Source of the DNA: Bactrocera neohumeralis
Taxonomy: Eukaryota; Arthropoda; Insecta; Diptera; Tephritidae
DNA length: 64,000 bases
NCBI RefSeq assembly: GCF_024586455.1
Contig: NC_065921.1
Location: 49,250,574 to 49,314,573 of the forward strand
Reading direction: 5' to 3'
The position numbers and the translations under genes are program-made. This document shows positions 43,961-55,499 of the stretch, in pieces. Position 1 is the first letter of the stretch; each line of letters begins with the position of its first letter. The notes beneath the pieces are model-generated. The model searched no databases, was not told the origin of the DNA, and was given only the letters and a program-made list of their open reading frames with translations.

Positions 43961-45136
43961 GATTGTAAACAAAAAACAGCTGTTAATAGCAGATTTTCCA
44001 ATAAGAAAATCTAAATGGAAATGCCATTCGCTTAGTTTTATTTATTTTTTGTGTTGCCATTTAGTAAAATTGCAACGACTTTCTAACACTGGAAATAAGC
44101 AAATAACCACATAATCTGTAAACAAGGGCTTAGGTTGGTCAAAGTTGGTTATTTTGTCATACCGCATTTTGTTGTTGTTCACTTAATCACATAACCACAT
44201 AACCCGATAACCAGCTTATCGTGAACAGCCTATATACATATATTAGAAATTAAACTTAAATTCGGTTTGTATAGTTGGTCTTCAGCAGCCAACTTGTTGT
44301 ATATGTATTTCAATTCACACACTATACCTGGGTGTTTTGCACTAATTCCCCACTATTAAATAGTTTTTATAGGGTCAATATCGTTCCAATCTGACGGTCC
44401 GAGGGAGTTACACTTACTGTTTGATATTGGGTGCGAAACAACAATGCACCAAACTAATCTGTGTTCTTTCATTTCAAATCGTTATCTACACATTTGATTT
44501 TTGATTTCGTTTTTTTTGTACATAAATTGAAATTGAACACTTTTCTGATTGCTTGCCTATTACGCAGCCTTTAATCTGACCTTCAGGGCATCACAACTCA
44601 CTTTAATATTAGGGCATTGTCGCTAATTTTTGAATTACCATAGCTTCTGTTGATTTGCTTTTCTCTTTAACTTGATTTCAAAATTATAGCACACACATGG
44701 TGAATTTGCTTATAAATCTGTGGCAATATATACATATATAATACGTAAGTTTATATATATTATATACATATATCTTAAGTTAAGTTACATATGTACGTAA
44801 AAATCGAGTTAAGGCCATATTCTAGTTCATTTCTCGCAATACACATTTTAATACAATATTTGCCGATATTCGGCAAATTGAATATTATCAAACATTTTAT
44901 GTTTACTTTAGTCTTAATGTTAAAAACTATTTTTCAAATTTCCATAAGTCAAATGGACATAAGTGTTTATAGTAAAATTAAAACTATCAATCATGTGAAA
45001 TATGTCGTTTTACAAAACTTATTAAAAATTATTTGCTAAATTTTCATTCGGCTAACAACGGTATTTTAAATCAACATAAGTTTTGTGTGTGTGTGTTTAT
45101 TTCTTCTTTTTTTTTTTAATTGGAGCTGTTCAGTGC
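43961..45136. other. No recognisable gene; probable Harbinger left flank
   Basis: Short repeated words such as AACCACATAA occur near 44105 and 44195, and TTATCGTGAACAGCC near 44216 may be the element's end. The rest is AT-rich with TATA microsatellites near 44730. No coding signal. Confidence 0.45.
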
Positions 45137-45140
45137 TTAA

Positions 45141-45879
45141 GGGGGTATTCTGGTCTAGAAATTTAAAAAAATCGAGATTTTTTTTTTATATTTTCAAAGT
45201 TTAACTATTCAAGAATATGTGTGCAAGAGGATTTTTTAAAATTCAAATTATTTTCGGAGATATAGGCATTTTTCTGACCCGGCATCCAAACTGGTTCGGC
45301 CGGAACTAATCGAACAAAAGACTTTACGCGAAACTTTAAGCGCGTTTTTCTCAAAACTGACTTTTTCGGAACGATACCCACGATTTCTCAGGTTGTACTG
45401 GACCGATTTACTTGAAATTTTTATGGAGTCTTCTTTATAGGCTTGTCTATGGTTGGAACTAGCCCCATCCCCAAATTTTTATTTTTATTATTTTTAAAAA
45501 ATTCGAAATAGTCAGAAAAAGTGATCCAAAAAAACTTTTTTTTTCCGGCAGTCGGCATTTTGTGAAAAAAATTTCCCACTTTTCCGTAGTTCCGGCCATT
45601 GCGATATTATTCTAGAGTAATAATCTTTTTATTTGGTTTCAGATAATTAGGAAGGTTGAAATCATGGGTATGGTCACGTGGACATTTTTAGAGACCCGCC
45701 ACCTCGTCAGCTCATAATTTTTGAAATTTTTAACGTTTTTCAGTTTTTAATTTTTTTCTGTGCTCTTCTAAAATTAACAAATAACTAATAAAAAAATGCA
45801 TAAGAAAAATATTAATTGCCTTTTTTTACGACACTTTAAAAATTACCTGAAATTCATGTTTCTAGACCAGAATACCCCC
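45141..45879. mobile_element. 739-bp MITE flanked by TTAA
   Basis: Perfect inverted ends GGGGGTATTCTGGTCTAGAA and complement, 21 bp including the next A. TTAA lies immediately outside on both sides (45137-45140 and 45880-45883). A TTAA duplication is used by piggyBac and some Sola elements. The internal sequence is non-coding, AT-rich, with AAGCGCGTTTTTCTCAAAAC, a word also seen near 8676. Confidence 0.85.
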
Positions 45880-45919
45880 TTAAATACTGTTGAGCTGTTG
45901 AGAGTATTTCCTTAATAAA

Positions 45920-47000
45920 ATGGAAATTAATAATTTACTCAGCCTATTAGATATTAGCAATGTGAGTAATGTTAATTTTTCTAGTGATGATTTGGTTTTT
46001 GAACCCAATTTTGATATAACATATTGCATTGCGCCTAGCTCAGATTCGGAAAACGAAGTTGTAAGTTCTAAACTCATTTATCGGCTAATAATAATCAAAA
46101 TTAAAATTTAGAAAAATTCAGAACTTATTGCAAACAAAGTGGTGCCAAAGACTAAGACACGAAAATAATGAAAAACCCTCACGGTAGGTTATACTTTAAC
46201 CGCAGGAAAAGCTGTGCCTATTCCTGTTGTACGCCCTCTGGAATCTTGTAGAAAAAGATGCGCTGATAGAATAACTACGAGGAACAGCAATATTCACACG
46301 TAGTACTGGAGTCAAAGTTCCCATAACTGGCTTAATTGAGATTCAAGAACGAATTCGATGAAAAGAGTAAAAAGTGAAAAAAATTCGAAGTAGATTAAAT
46401 TCCTACTATTATTTTTTAGAGGTTGGTAGTAATAGAATTTCAGTTTGCCAGAAATGCAAAATTAAATCAAAACTTGAAAGATGTGGTATCAGTGAAGATT
46501 TGCGGGAAAAAAGGGGCTTAGAAAATTTTCTAAGGCGAGAGAACAAGAAATTTTAGATTTCATAAATACAATCATCCTAAGACACTTGCCACAGGTGTGG
46601 TTTCCTTCAATATAAAATACAAATTGCAAAATATGAGGAAGTTAAATCTCTTAAATTAGAGCAAACTGAACATCTCAATCTAGCACAACAAGCTTAAAAT
46701 GCAAAGAAACTAAAAGTGTTTTGTTTCGATCTGCAGTAGTGTCTTCCTTCACTTTTGTTGAGAACTTAAATGACATTCTACAAAGGGCCTTTATTTACTT
46801 TCAATCTTCCCACACATGACTGTACAACAAATCAACCAACTTGCTTCATGTAGCATGAAGCAATAACTAGAAGAAGTAGAAACGAGATAGCTTCATGCGG
46901 ATTTATTCATTTACTGCAATTAAACGCTAATATAAATCAAATGGTTTTCTACAGTGATTGCTGCCAAAGTCAAAAGGTCAAAACAAAAACTCTTTCATGG
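45920..47000 (+). pseudogene. Decayed unnamed DNA-transposon protein
   Basis: Exon 1 (45920-46060) encodes MEINNLLSLLDISNVSNVNF and SSDSENEV, ending at donor GTT|GTAAGT; an acceptor TAAAATTTAG follows at about 46111. Broken frames then give GYTLTAGKAVPIPVVRPLES with CRKRCADRI, then YYYFLEVGSNRISVCQKCKI. Later scraps include THDCTTNQPTCFM, RSRNEIASCGFIHLL and FYSDCCQSQK. This order (basic Cys motif, VC-x-K segment, then a catalytic-like YSD-x-C-x-x-Q) matches a large insect transposon protein family often left uncharacterised; a Sola-type assignment is only a guess. The mariner at 47.0 kb cuts it. Confidence 0.5.
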
Positions 47001-47014
47001 CAACTATGTTTGTG

Positions 47015-47747
47015 ATTTTCACGCAATTGGACTTTTCGAATCTAGAGCCCCCTGATGGCGCCATCTATATGCCGACTGGTGCGTTAGGATTTGCTGTCTT
47101 TATTGATTGTCCAGTGAGAATTTCATGATATTTCATTGATTGGAAGTGAAGTTACTGCGTTTTAGGTGTCAGTATGTTTGTGTTATCGGGGCGAAAATAA
47201 GCTTCGAACAAAGAGCCGAAACGATTCAATTGATGAAATAAGTTTATGGTGATGATTGCCTATCCCGTAGCAGAGTGCACGAGTGGTTTCAACGTTTTCA
47301 AAGTGGTCGTGAGGACATAAATGACGATCAACATGTGGGCCAATTAAAATCTTTGATCACCGGAAATTCCATCGAAACTGTGCGTGAATTCCTCAAAAAT
47401 CAGCCGAAATCATCATAGAGATTCATGGAAATGGAATCGGTCGACGCCTGTGTGTTTGACCAAAAATTACATTTTAACCATTGACCACTCCTCGCATTCA
47501 CCTGATATGACACCTTGCGACTTCTTCCTCTTCGAAAAAATGCATTTGCCCATGAAAGGAAAGCGTTATGCAGAAGTAGAGGCCGTTCAAAAGGTTTTCA
47601 CCGGCGTACGAGCTAAAACACTCGTTCGACATGCTTTTGGACCGTGCAAAAAGCTGTATGGAAGCAGAAGGAGACTATTTTGAATAAAATAAATTGATTT
47701 TGCCGAAAAAATCAGTTGTTCTGTTTACTTTGGAACGCACCTTGTAG
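47015..47747 (+). pseudogene. Mariner element (copy 3), internal deletion
   Basis: The left end contains CCCCCTGATGGCGCCATCTA, matching 20918-20937 of copy 2. The helix-turn-helix SRSRVHEWFQRFQSGRED is readable near 47275. After about 47440 the sequence jumps to LTKNYILTIDHSSHSPDM, and TPCDFFLFEKMHLPMKGKRY keeps the third Asp of DD34D. Frame 47384-47683 spans the deletion. The right end is GTTTACTTTGGAACGCACCT. Confidence 0.8.
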
Positions 47748-48047
47748 ATCATAAATTTATGGTTCATGTACCACATGGAATGCGATAGCGACCAAGCAGC
47801 GATAGAGAAAGGGAAAGCAAATCTTCAATAAAAATACATCATCCAATTTATAAGAACAGTTGGTAGGCAAAAGTAGGTGAAATTTATAGAGACTTTTCTA
47901 TGAATTTAAATTCGGAAAATATGTTAGATTGCCATACTGATTTAACCGAAAACAACGAAAGCAACGTATCATTATTTAATTATATTGAAACCAAATATTA
48001 GTAAGCTTGAGTGAAAAACTTGAATATTACATTTCACTTTCTTTTTT

Positions 48048-50522
48048 TCTTATACATACATATGTACATATGTATATAAAAATGAATCGCAAAATGTGTT
48101 GGTAAGCGCATAACTCAACAACGTCCAATTCTTTTTTCTAAATGTTCGTTGAGGCTCAAGGATGGTTTCTACGGCAAGTAAAATTCGAATAATTGTCGGA
48201 AAACCCCTGAAAACAGCCCTTTTGTTTTTCCCATACAAACGAATAACTGTTCGTTCGTTAGTAAAGCTAAGTGAACGGCTGCACCAATCTTGATGACATT
48301 TTCAGAGGTTGTTCGTTGTGGATCGGGGAAGGTTTAGAAATAAATACCTTATACTTTTCATGAGGAAAAGTCGGAAAATTGGATGATTCTAAAAAGTAAA
48401 TTTTTTCTATACAAATTTTTTCAATTTTTGTTTGTTTTGTTTTTCAATAATTTGATTTGTATTTCAATTTATTTAAATCGTTCAATTTCGGTCGCTTGCT
48501 TCAGTGAAAACTTTACGTGTGTTTCACACAAAGTGATCAATTGCGAAGAGCCCTAATATCGGTCGGCGTTCTTTTTGCCATCAACGTTTGGCAGCCCAAG
48601 GCAAGGCAAGGCAAGAAGTATTCCCAGGATGCGGTGACATACGTGTGGAAATATGGATCGCGGTCTATCAGCAAGCGATCGTCACGTTGTCACAACACGA
48701 CTTTTCAAACAACAGTTACGATGTTTGATGGACTTTATCTTGAAGCAACTCTGTTGAGTGGCAAAAGAGAGGTTTGCCGCACGCACACATTCCTTTTTGG
48801 ATGGTGGATGGTGGTTACACCAGATCAAATTGATGAAATCATTTCTGCGGAAATTCCTGATGCAGAGAAAGATCCAGTATTATACGAAGTGGTGAAAACC
48901 GATATGGTTCATGGATCTTGCGATAATCCCACTTCGGTTTGTATGTCTGACAATAAATGCACCAAACACTATCCACGTGCTTTGTTTTCGGAAACACAAA
49001 CTAGAAATGATGGATATCCACTCTATCGGCATCGCTCACCAGACGGTGAGCAGAACATTTAGCATTCAATTTAGAATAGTGAATATCGAAGTTGACAACA
49101 CATGGATCGCACTATATTCACCATTATTGTCTAATTCACATTCAAAATTCATATCAATGTTGAGTAATGCAGTTTTATGAAATCGATAAAATACGTTTTC
49201 AAGTACATCTCCAAGGAAAGCAACATGGCGGTTATTGGTCTTGAACGATACGATCGATACGTGAACTGCAATAAAGCGCTTTGTAGGATATTTACTTTGC
49301 ATTTCATGAACGTTTTCCGGCTGTTGTGCGTCTCGCAGTACAGCCAGTGGAAACACCGCCAGCAACAAAATTAACATTGACGAGTTTTTCTCAACTTCCG
49401 TCAGTGATCCGTTTCCGAGAACATTGCTCAATTCGGAAATACCTTGATATTATACTGGAATGCATCGTCAAAGAAATAGTTGCGTAGAAAGCAAAGCCAA
49501 CCAGTAGATGGACATCCGGGTGTGTTATCAACTAATGCGAACGAAGGACGAATTTACACAATCCACCCGAAAAACGACGACTGCTTCTACCTTCGGTTGC
49601 TATTGATAAATGTACATGGTTCAATTTCATTTGAGTCATTGCGTACTGTGAATGGTACGGTATGTGCAACTTCTTGAGAAGCATGCCAGCAATTGCAATT
49701 GCTGAAACATGATAATCAAGGGAAACAAACGATGGACGATTCGATAGCTACTTCGAATGCAAATGAAGTTCGCACACTTTTCACTATGATCATTTCGACA
49801 TATCAGCCTTCAAATCCGCGTCAATTATGGGATACGAACAAAGATGACATTGCCGAAGACATTTTACATCGTCTGCGCTAAAAATTAGAAATGGATCAAT
49901 TCCGGTTGATACTTCCGGTGGTTTGATATCAATTCCATCTTCCTCATCACGAATTTTCGGACATTGGACAAATTATCGTAACTACGATTTCTTAAGTGCA
50001 CGCGCAATGTTAGCTACCAAAAATACCGATGTTGTTGACTTAAACTGGAAGATTCAGAGTCAAATTCCGGGAGACTTGTAGTGGAGACAGTGGAATTTCT
50101 AAATTCTTTGGACTCAAAGTTGACCGTCGTTATTATGTTCCCTAATCTGCGCTATCGAATACAAGGAAATGCTTGATTCTAAGTATTTATTTGAGTTCTA
50201 ACGATTTGCCATTTCAGTTCAAACGTATTTCGTTTCCAGTGAAAATTGCACTTGAGATGACAATCAACAGGACACAAGGATAGTCGCATAGTGTGTAGCA
50301 TAAATTTGGAAATGCTATGTTTTTCACACGGTCAGACATACATACGTGGCATGCTCACGAGTTGGAAAACCATCTTTTCTGTACATCGGAATAGAAACCA
50401 AAAAATGTTGTTTATCAAGCTGCGTTACATTGAAAAAAAAATTAAATGATAAATTTAACTTTCTTTTCATTTCAAAGCACATACATAATTTCACGCAGGA
50501 CAACGGCTGCGGGGACAGCTAG
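48048..50522 (+). mobile_element. 2.5-kb Helitron, inverted sibling of 41228-42920
   Basis: The 3' end GGGGACAGCTAG at 50522 followed by T is the same as in the minus-strand sibling. The 5' side (TATATAAAAATGAATCGC, GCGCATAACTCAACAACGTC) matches too, but a TACATATG microsatellite expansion hides the exact 5'-TC, so 48048 is approximate. It holds more Rep sequence than the sibling. It lies 5 kb away in opposite orientation. Confidence 0.75.
48517..50435 (+). pseudogene. Helitron Rep and helicase C-terminal remnant
   Basis: Frame 48517-49062 has SQDAVTYVWKYGS and PDQIDEIISAEIPDAEKDPV. The HUH site PHAH is readable at 48777-48788 in the neighbouring frame. Frame 49177-49374 has the two catalytic tyrosines in KYVFKYISKESN. 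Frames to 49881 continue the Rep C-terminal domain (NEGRIYTIHPKNDDCFYLRL). After 50200 come helicase motifs: MTINRTQGQS, and YVACSRVGKPS read around 50340-50375 with small indels. Walker A and B are absent. Confidence 0.8.
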
Positions 50523-51600
50523 TTTTAAATAAATAAATAAGAACTGAATACTGTAAAGTAGTACAGAATATAGGGAAAAAAGCTAACACCTTACTTCTAT
50601 TTACATATTTGTTTCAATTTCAACAGAAGCTCTTACATATGTCCACTTATAAATTAAAGAACTGCCGTTTTTTTTTCGTAGCAAAATTCTAAGTCCAATA
50701 AAAGAATATTTTACTTTCATTTTCGTTTTATAAAGCATCTTAAGTACAAAACAACCAAAAAAAAAAAAAACAATATTTTTCAAGAATCAACTTTAACTTT
50801 GGTCTAATCCAAAATTACTTCCTAAGCGCGCGGAAACAGACACAGTGCTCACATCAGCTCAAGTAAAACAAAAAACTGAGCAGAAAAAGCTAAAAAGCGG
50901 GAAGTCTTAAAACACTCTATAAATATTTATTTATTTGGGAGATGGTTCGCACAAAAGTGAAATCGCGAAGAGCGCATTTTCTTAGCTCTCCCTTTGATAC
51001 CTGTTTAGATTCCACAATCCACAATCCTCGCAAAGAGAAATTCCTGGGGATTTCACGCTGAGGAATTTCCGAGCAACAGTTACACTAGCGGACTGCTAAA
51101 GGAATAGCTGAGAAATGTCAGCTAAACGTAAAGCAGCACATACCATATCTGGTAACAAGGAGTATTATAGCCCGTTTATAAGGAGCAACAAGACCCCCCG
51201 ATCGCCTGATCGACAAAGACGCTTAAAGTTGCTACACCAACCTTACAAGAGGTGACTCCATCAAATGAGGACAGGTCCAGACTCCGCAGGAGACGTGGCG
51301 AATGGGAGCGCAACAACACTCCAAAATGTTTGCTCTGCTTGAAAGCCGGTACAAAGGAAATTATCACTTTACGCAAACCAATGTCAAGCGGCACATGACT
51401 TATTAACGCAGTCAGTTGCCAAAAAGCAAATTAATTAATCTAATAAGTCAACCATACAAAATCGGGCAAATGGTTTTGTTTGAACAACTATCAATAATAT
51501 TAATATAAGTATGTATATACATATGTAGATGCTACTTACCTCCTCGCCTTACTAGAAGCCTTTTCTTTTTAGATGTTTTAAATGTAGGCAATTAATGCAC
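50523..51600 (+). other. Mostly non-coding; possible R1 ORF1 start at 51115
   Basis: AT-rich to about 50900. An ATG at 51115 opens MSAKRKAAHTISGNKEYYSP and continues for about 46 codons (KTPRSPDRQRRLKLLHQPYK) to a TGA. Its basic, Ser/Pro-rich character fits the N-terminus of an R1-type gag, and the R1 endonuclease end follows at 51.6 kb. Weak evidence. Confidence 0.35.
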
Positions 51601-51601
51601 A

Positions 51602-51808
51602 TTTAACAAAGGCGGCCGACAATCGGTGATTTATTTAACGTTTGTACACTCGAGTTTAGTTCGCAGATTTTACTGGGAAATCAGCGATCATTACACTTTT
51701 AGCGATCACTACGCAATTATATTCGAGATAAATACTGCATACGCACGACAGGGTTTACCGACCCTAAAAAAAGTAACTGGCGACCCAAAACTGCTCGCTC
51801 GATTATGA
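51602..51808 (+). pseudogene. R1-type endonuclease C-terminal fragment
   Basis: The frame gives RQSVIYLTFVHSSLVRRFYW and DHYTFSDHYAIIFEI. The SDHYAI motif is the last catalytic block of AP-like LINE endonucleases, and the spacing fits the R1 clade. It continues into the linker (GLPTLKKVTGDPKLLARL) before a stop. The Helitron begins seven bases later. Confidence 0.7.
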
Positions 51809-51814
51809 GCTGTA

Positions 51815-54673
51815 CTAGCGTACCCAGCCCGCTTCGCCGGGCTAGATTTTAATTTATTTTACAATAAAATTAGTTCGGTTGAAAATGTTGTCAGAGTACT
51901 CTTGGTTAGGATCAATTACACGCGATTGTCTAAAAATATCTTCACTGAGACTTTCACGATGCGTTTTCCACATTTCTTTTGGATTCGACGGCGCGCATGT
52001 TGTTAAAATGATTGCAAACAAAGTTCGAATTTGTTTCGGATAATTCGTAAGTGAAGCTTCAGTGAATATTGTATTCCAATGCTGATCACTTTCAAGTAGA
52101 CATAATCTGAAACACGCTTCCCGATAAGTCTCGCATTCATTCTCATCGATAGTTTTTAACGCGGTAAATGAAGTTTGGGCCCATAATTGTATGCAATAAC
52201 AATCTTAAATAATAACATTCAGCATTATTGGGATGAACGGTATAAACACGCCCCAGATCATGAGAAGAATACACACCAGGATATTCTGGAACAATTGCGC
52301 CATTCTTTCATCTCATAAACTTCTTTTGAAAGCAGCGGTGAGTAGGACACAATCCACCTGTTGTCGATATCAACAACTGCGTTTGGTATTTTAAGTGTGG
52401 TATTTTAAGCCTTCACCTGGCTTTCTGCGCTTTTATAGAGGATATCCATCGCCTCCCGATTGAATTTCATGGTTCAGCACACGTGGATATCGCTTTGTAC
52501 ACTTACCATCTTTCAAACATGGAAAATTCAGGTTATGTCCACCGCAAGGCCCGTTGATCATGTGCTTCCGTACTGTATCAAATAGAATTTGATCTTCTAT
52601 GGGATTTGGTAGCTCGGCGGAAATCACATCATCGATTTTCGTTGGTAAATTTTTTGTTTTAGCCAGATTAAAATATGAGCGTGTGGCAGGCCACGTTTTT
52701 GCCAATCAACCGAATACAACATTGAGTTTCGCCATATATATTTTTTTGGTGATTAAATCTATCAACTTCGTCAATTTTTGTTTGAATACTCGTGCAAGGA
52801 GATCGTGTCTATGTGTTGAATTTTGTTCCGGGTCTAACAGGTCAGTGATGTCTTTTCAAGTTGGATTGCACGTGAAAGTAATGAAGAGATCCGGTCGTCC
52901 GTACTTGCGCATGTAAGTCATACATAGCATCTTGGGCGTACTCGTTCATTTGTCGAGGATTGCCGGTGTACGTTGCATTTATTTGCAGCATCTCCATCAT
53001 TATTAATCGCATCACGTAAGTGAATATATACCTCGGCGCGTAGCTTTCGTTGATGCAACCGAATAAAGAGAACACGTTCACTTTCAATTTCTGCGAACAT
53101 GTCGACCACAAATTGATTTAATAGTTTACTGCATTTTAACAAATGATTAAATTCATTTCGTCGGATCGTAAGGCGGTAGGCATAAAAGTTCATGCAAGAA
53201 ACTTCTTTTGTTGACTCATTATTTAAATTTACTTGCATTACATTAAAATGATAACTATCTTCGCCACGTGGAAAAAGAACTGGATACTGTAATGCATCAT
53301 ATGATCGGTGCGTTTCCGCAACGCGTCGAAGGTTTTCATTTCGAAAATGGATGATGATGATAACGTCGTCTTTTACCGGTGCATTGAATCGCCGCTTATG
53401 CTCCCAGGGTGGTGTTTTGTCTGCTATAATCATCTGTCGGCATCTGGTCTAGACCTTTTTGAATGAACGTATGAGGCTGTTGTGTTCATGAAACATACAT
53501 TCTCGTCTTACTTCAGTACTGATTGCCCAACGCCAATCAGCTTCTGCAGCTTCATTAACGGTGAAATAAATTTGTAAAAACTTTGGATCTTCATCTTGAA
53601 CTGGGAGCAATGATCCAATCCTGTGGTAAATTTGACTTTGAACTTTCAAAGTGGGCATGTAACCGGCATTGTTCACTATGTTGGAAAGAACGTCATTTGG
53701 AAGCATGAATTATACTTTCGGATGTTTTGAAAAAGAGGTGGCTTTACCAATGGTGACAAAACAACTTTACCATTCGAACAGCACATTCCAGGAAATTCTT
53801 TAGCGAACTTCAAAGCACCACAATGTGTACAAACTTTGTTCATTGCACCGATCACTACGTCCTTGTGATTTCTGTAAACATCATCCTTATTGTAGTTGAA
53901 CGCCGCAAGATTTAAATCTATTTTTTTTTCGTAATTGAGCTGTTCGGTTACGATTGGCATTAAGTCTTTGCGTACGTTTTTGGATTGTCTCGGTAGCTCG
54001 CGATGAATATTTTTTCCCCTATCTTTTTAAAGCCGTGATTCATGCTCTTCTTTAGTTTCTATATTTCTTCTTGTGGATATTCTGTTACGATTTTTCTCAA
54101 GGCGTAACTCACTTTCATCAGCTGTTTCATTTGCTCTTTTTCCTTGTCATTCTCTGATTTGGAGGTTTTTTACCAATACTTGCTTTTTTGGGTGCCATTT
54201 TTTATTCATTACAATGATTCTATGAAGAAACATGATTAGTGAAAAAAGTACAATTTTCCGTTGTAACAATCAATTGAAAACGCATCAGTAAACGAATACA
54301 TTCGCGGCGCTACAGCTTACCTGGAATTCCTAAAAATCCTTAATTATTGACTTTAATATACTTCAGTATACTTCAATATACTCCACTGTACTTAAATATG
54401 TTTCATAGTGACATATGTATACATCCACAACGCATCTGCCAACACAAATTTTGGTTATAAAACAATAGAATATCATCATAAATCAGTAAATAAAAACTGT
54501 ATTTGACAGTTAAAAAAAAAGTTGCTCCGATCGTCACCAAACTTTACAGGGTTGCTCGTCAGGTCAACTAAAGATTTCGTGAAAGTTTCATTGGAATTGG
54601 TCAAGCCGTTTCAGAGCCTACCCGGAACATACAGACATACTTTCTTTTTTATATATGTACATATGTATATAGA
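51815..54673 (-). mobile_element. 2.86-kb Helitron with complete termini
   Basis: On the minus strand it starts TCTATATAC at 54673, preceded by A. It ends with hairpin AGCCCG-GCGAAG-CGGGCT, an 11-nt spacer and CTAG at 51815, followed by T. These are textbook Helitron ends (5'-TC, 3' hairpin then CTRR, insertion into AT). Removing it rejoins R1 sequence. It encodes Rep only; the helicase is missing, so it is non-autonomous. Confidence 0.92.
51850..54198 (-). pseudogene. Helitron Rep gene, broken
   Basis: ATG at 54198 opens MAPKKASIGKKPPNQRMTRK. After frameshifts: VCTHCGALKFAKEFPGMCC (53960-53676), YMPTLKVQSQIYHRIGSLLP (53706-53449), RRFNAPVKDDVIIIIHF and EVSCMNFYAYRLTIRRNEFN (53433-52918). 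The HUH site PHAH is at 52686-52675 in another frame, and IDDVISAELPNPIEDQILFD follows. Rep C-terminal scraps reach about 51880 (TREACF-like and ASLTNYPKQIR words). The nuclease elements are recognisable but broken at least five times, and no helicase exists. Confidence 0.8.
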
Positions 54674-54675
54674 TT

Positions 54676-54760
54676 AAGAGCGCATGCGACGCTTCAATGT
54701 CCAAGCTATCTCGCCGCAAACACCACTCCCTAGTGTATTAGTGGAACGAGACAATCGCTA
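54676..54760 (+). pseudogene. R1 linker fragment between Helitron and Jockey
   Basis: Reads SACDASMSKLSRRKHHSLVY, then, after a stop in place of Trp, WNETIARL. This is the R1-type linker motif (VYWW-x-x-x-I-A-x-L-R). The last codons IARLRK continue exactly at 59598-59613 beyond the Jockey, which proves continuity. Confidence 0.8.
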
Positions 54761-55224
54761 GATTACGTAAGGTAATCTAACTTGATTCACAACGGTCAAA
54801 GTGTACGGTCAACAATCGAGTGTGCTCCTCAATTTGTGTTAACTTACGTGAATTCCAGGCTGTGAAAGCTTGCAGGCAGATTCGCTGGAGATCCTCATCA
54901 TCGTTGGCACCTCGTGTACAACAATTTGCTTGGTGCATTGGTGTTTGGAATCCATAAATGTTTGATTATAAAAACTTAGAATTATAAAACAAAAAAAAAA
55001 AAACACTCAATTAATTTTTGCGGAAAAATTCTCCTTCGCATATCTGAAGTGCTTATCAGCTGTTTCTGTCACCCGTCAAACCATCTGTCTACGCAGAGTT
55101 GTAAGTGGTCAGGATCATTTCTACATTTACAGTCGGTAAAGCAGTTGATAAGGCAGTTCCTATAACTTAACGTAACCTGTGAACGTTAAACATAAACAAA
55201 CACTGCACGTAAAGTGTTTCTTAA

Positions 55225-55325
55225 TATAATAATAAAAAATAAAATAAAAAAAAATAAATAAATAAAATAAAAAATATAAAAAATTTAAAAAAATAAATAA
55301 AAAACAAAAAAAAATAAAAAAAAAC
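55225..55325. repeat. A-rich (AAAT)n-like tract
   Basis: About 100 bp of A with scattered T on the + strand, inside the Jockey 5' region. It could be a simple repeat in the 5' UTR or the tail of an older retroelement. Confidence 0.8.
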
Positions 55326-55499
55326 ATACTAAATGATAACATCAAGAGAGACAACGAGAACAAGATGCACGCCGGCTCTCCGTCCAGCGCAACAATGCAT
55401 ACTTTTCGATCAGGTCTCAGTGTGACAGTGAAAGCGTAAAATCAAACTCATCGTCCACCCTTCAACCCCCTACAAATTTAAAAGTCCGATCTTGCTCAA

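Noticed and set aside
55160..55363. Phe/Ile/Leu-rich 67-codon minus-strand frame
   Set aside because: Translation of the A-rich tract on its complement; not a membrane protein.
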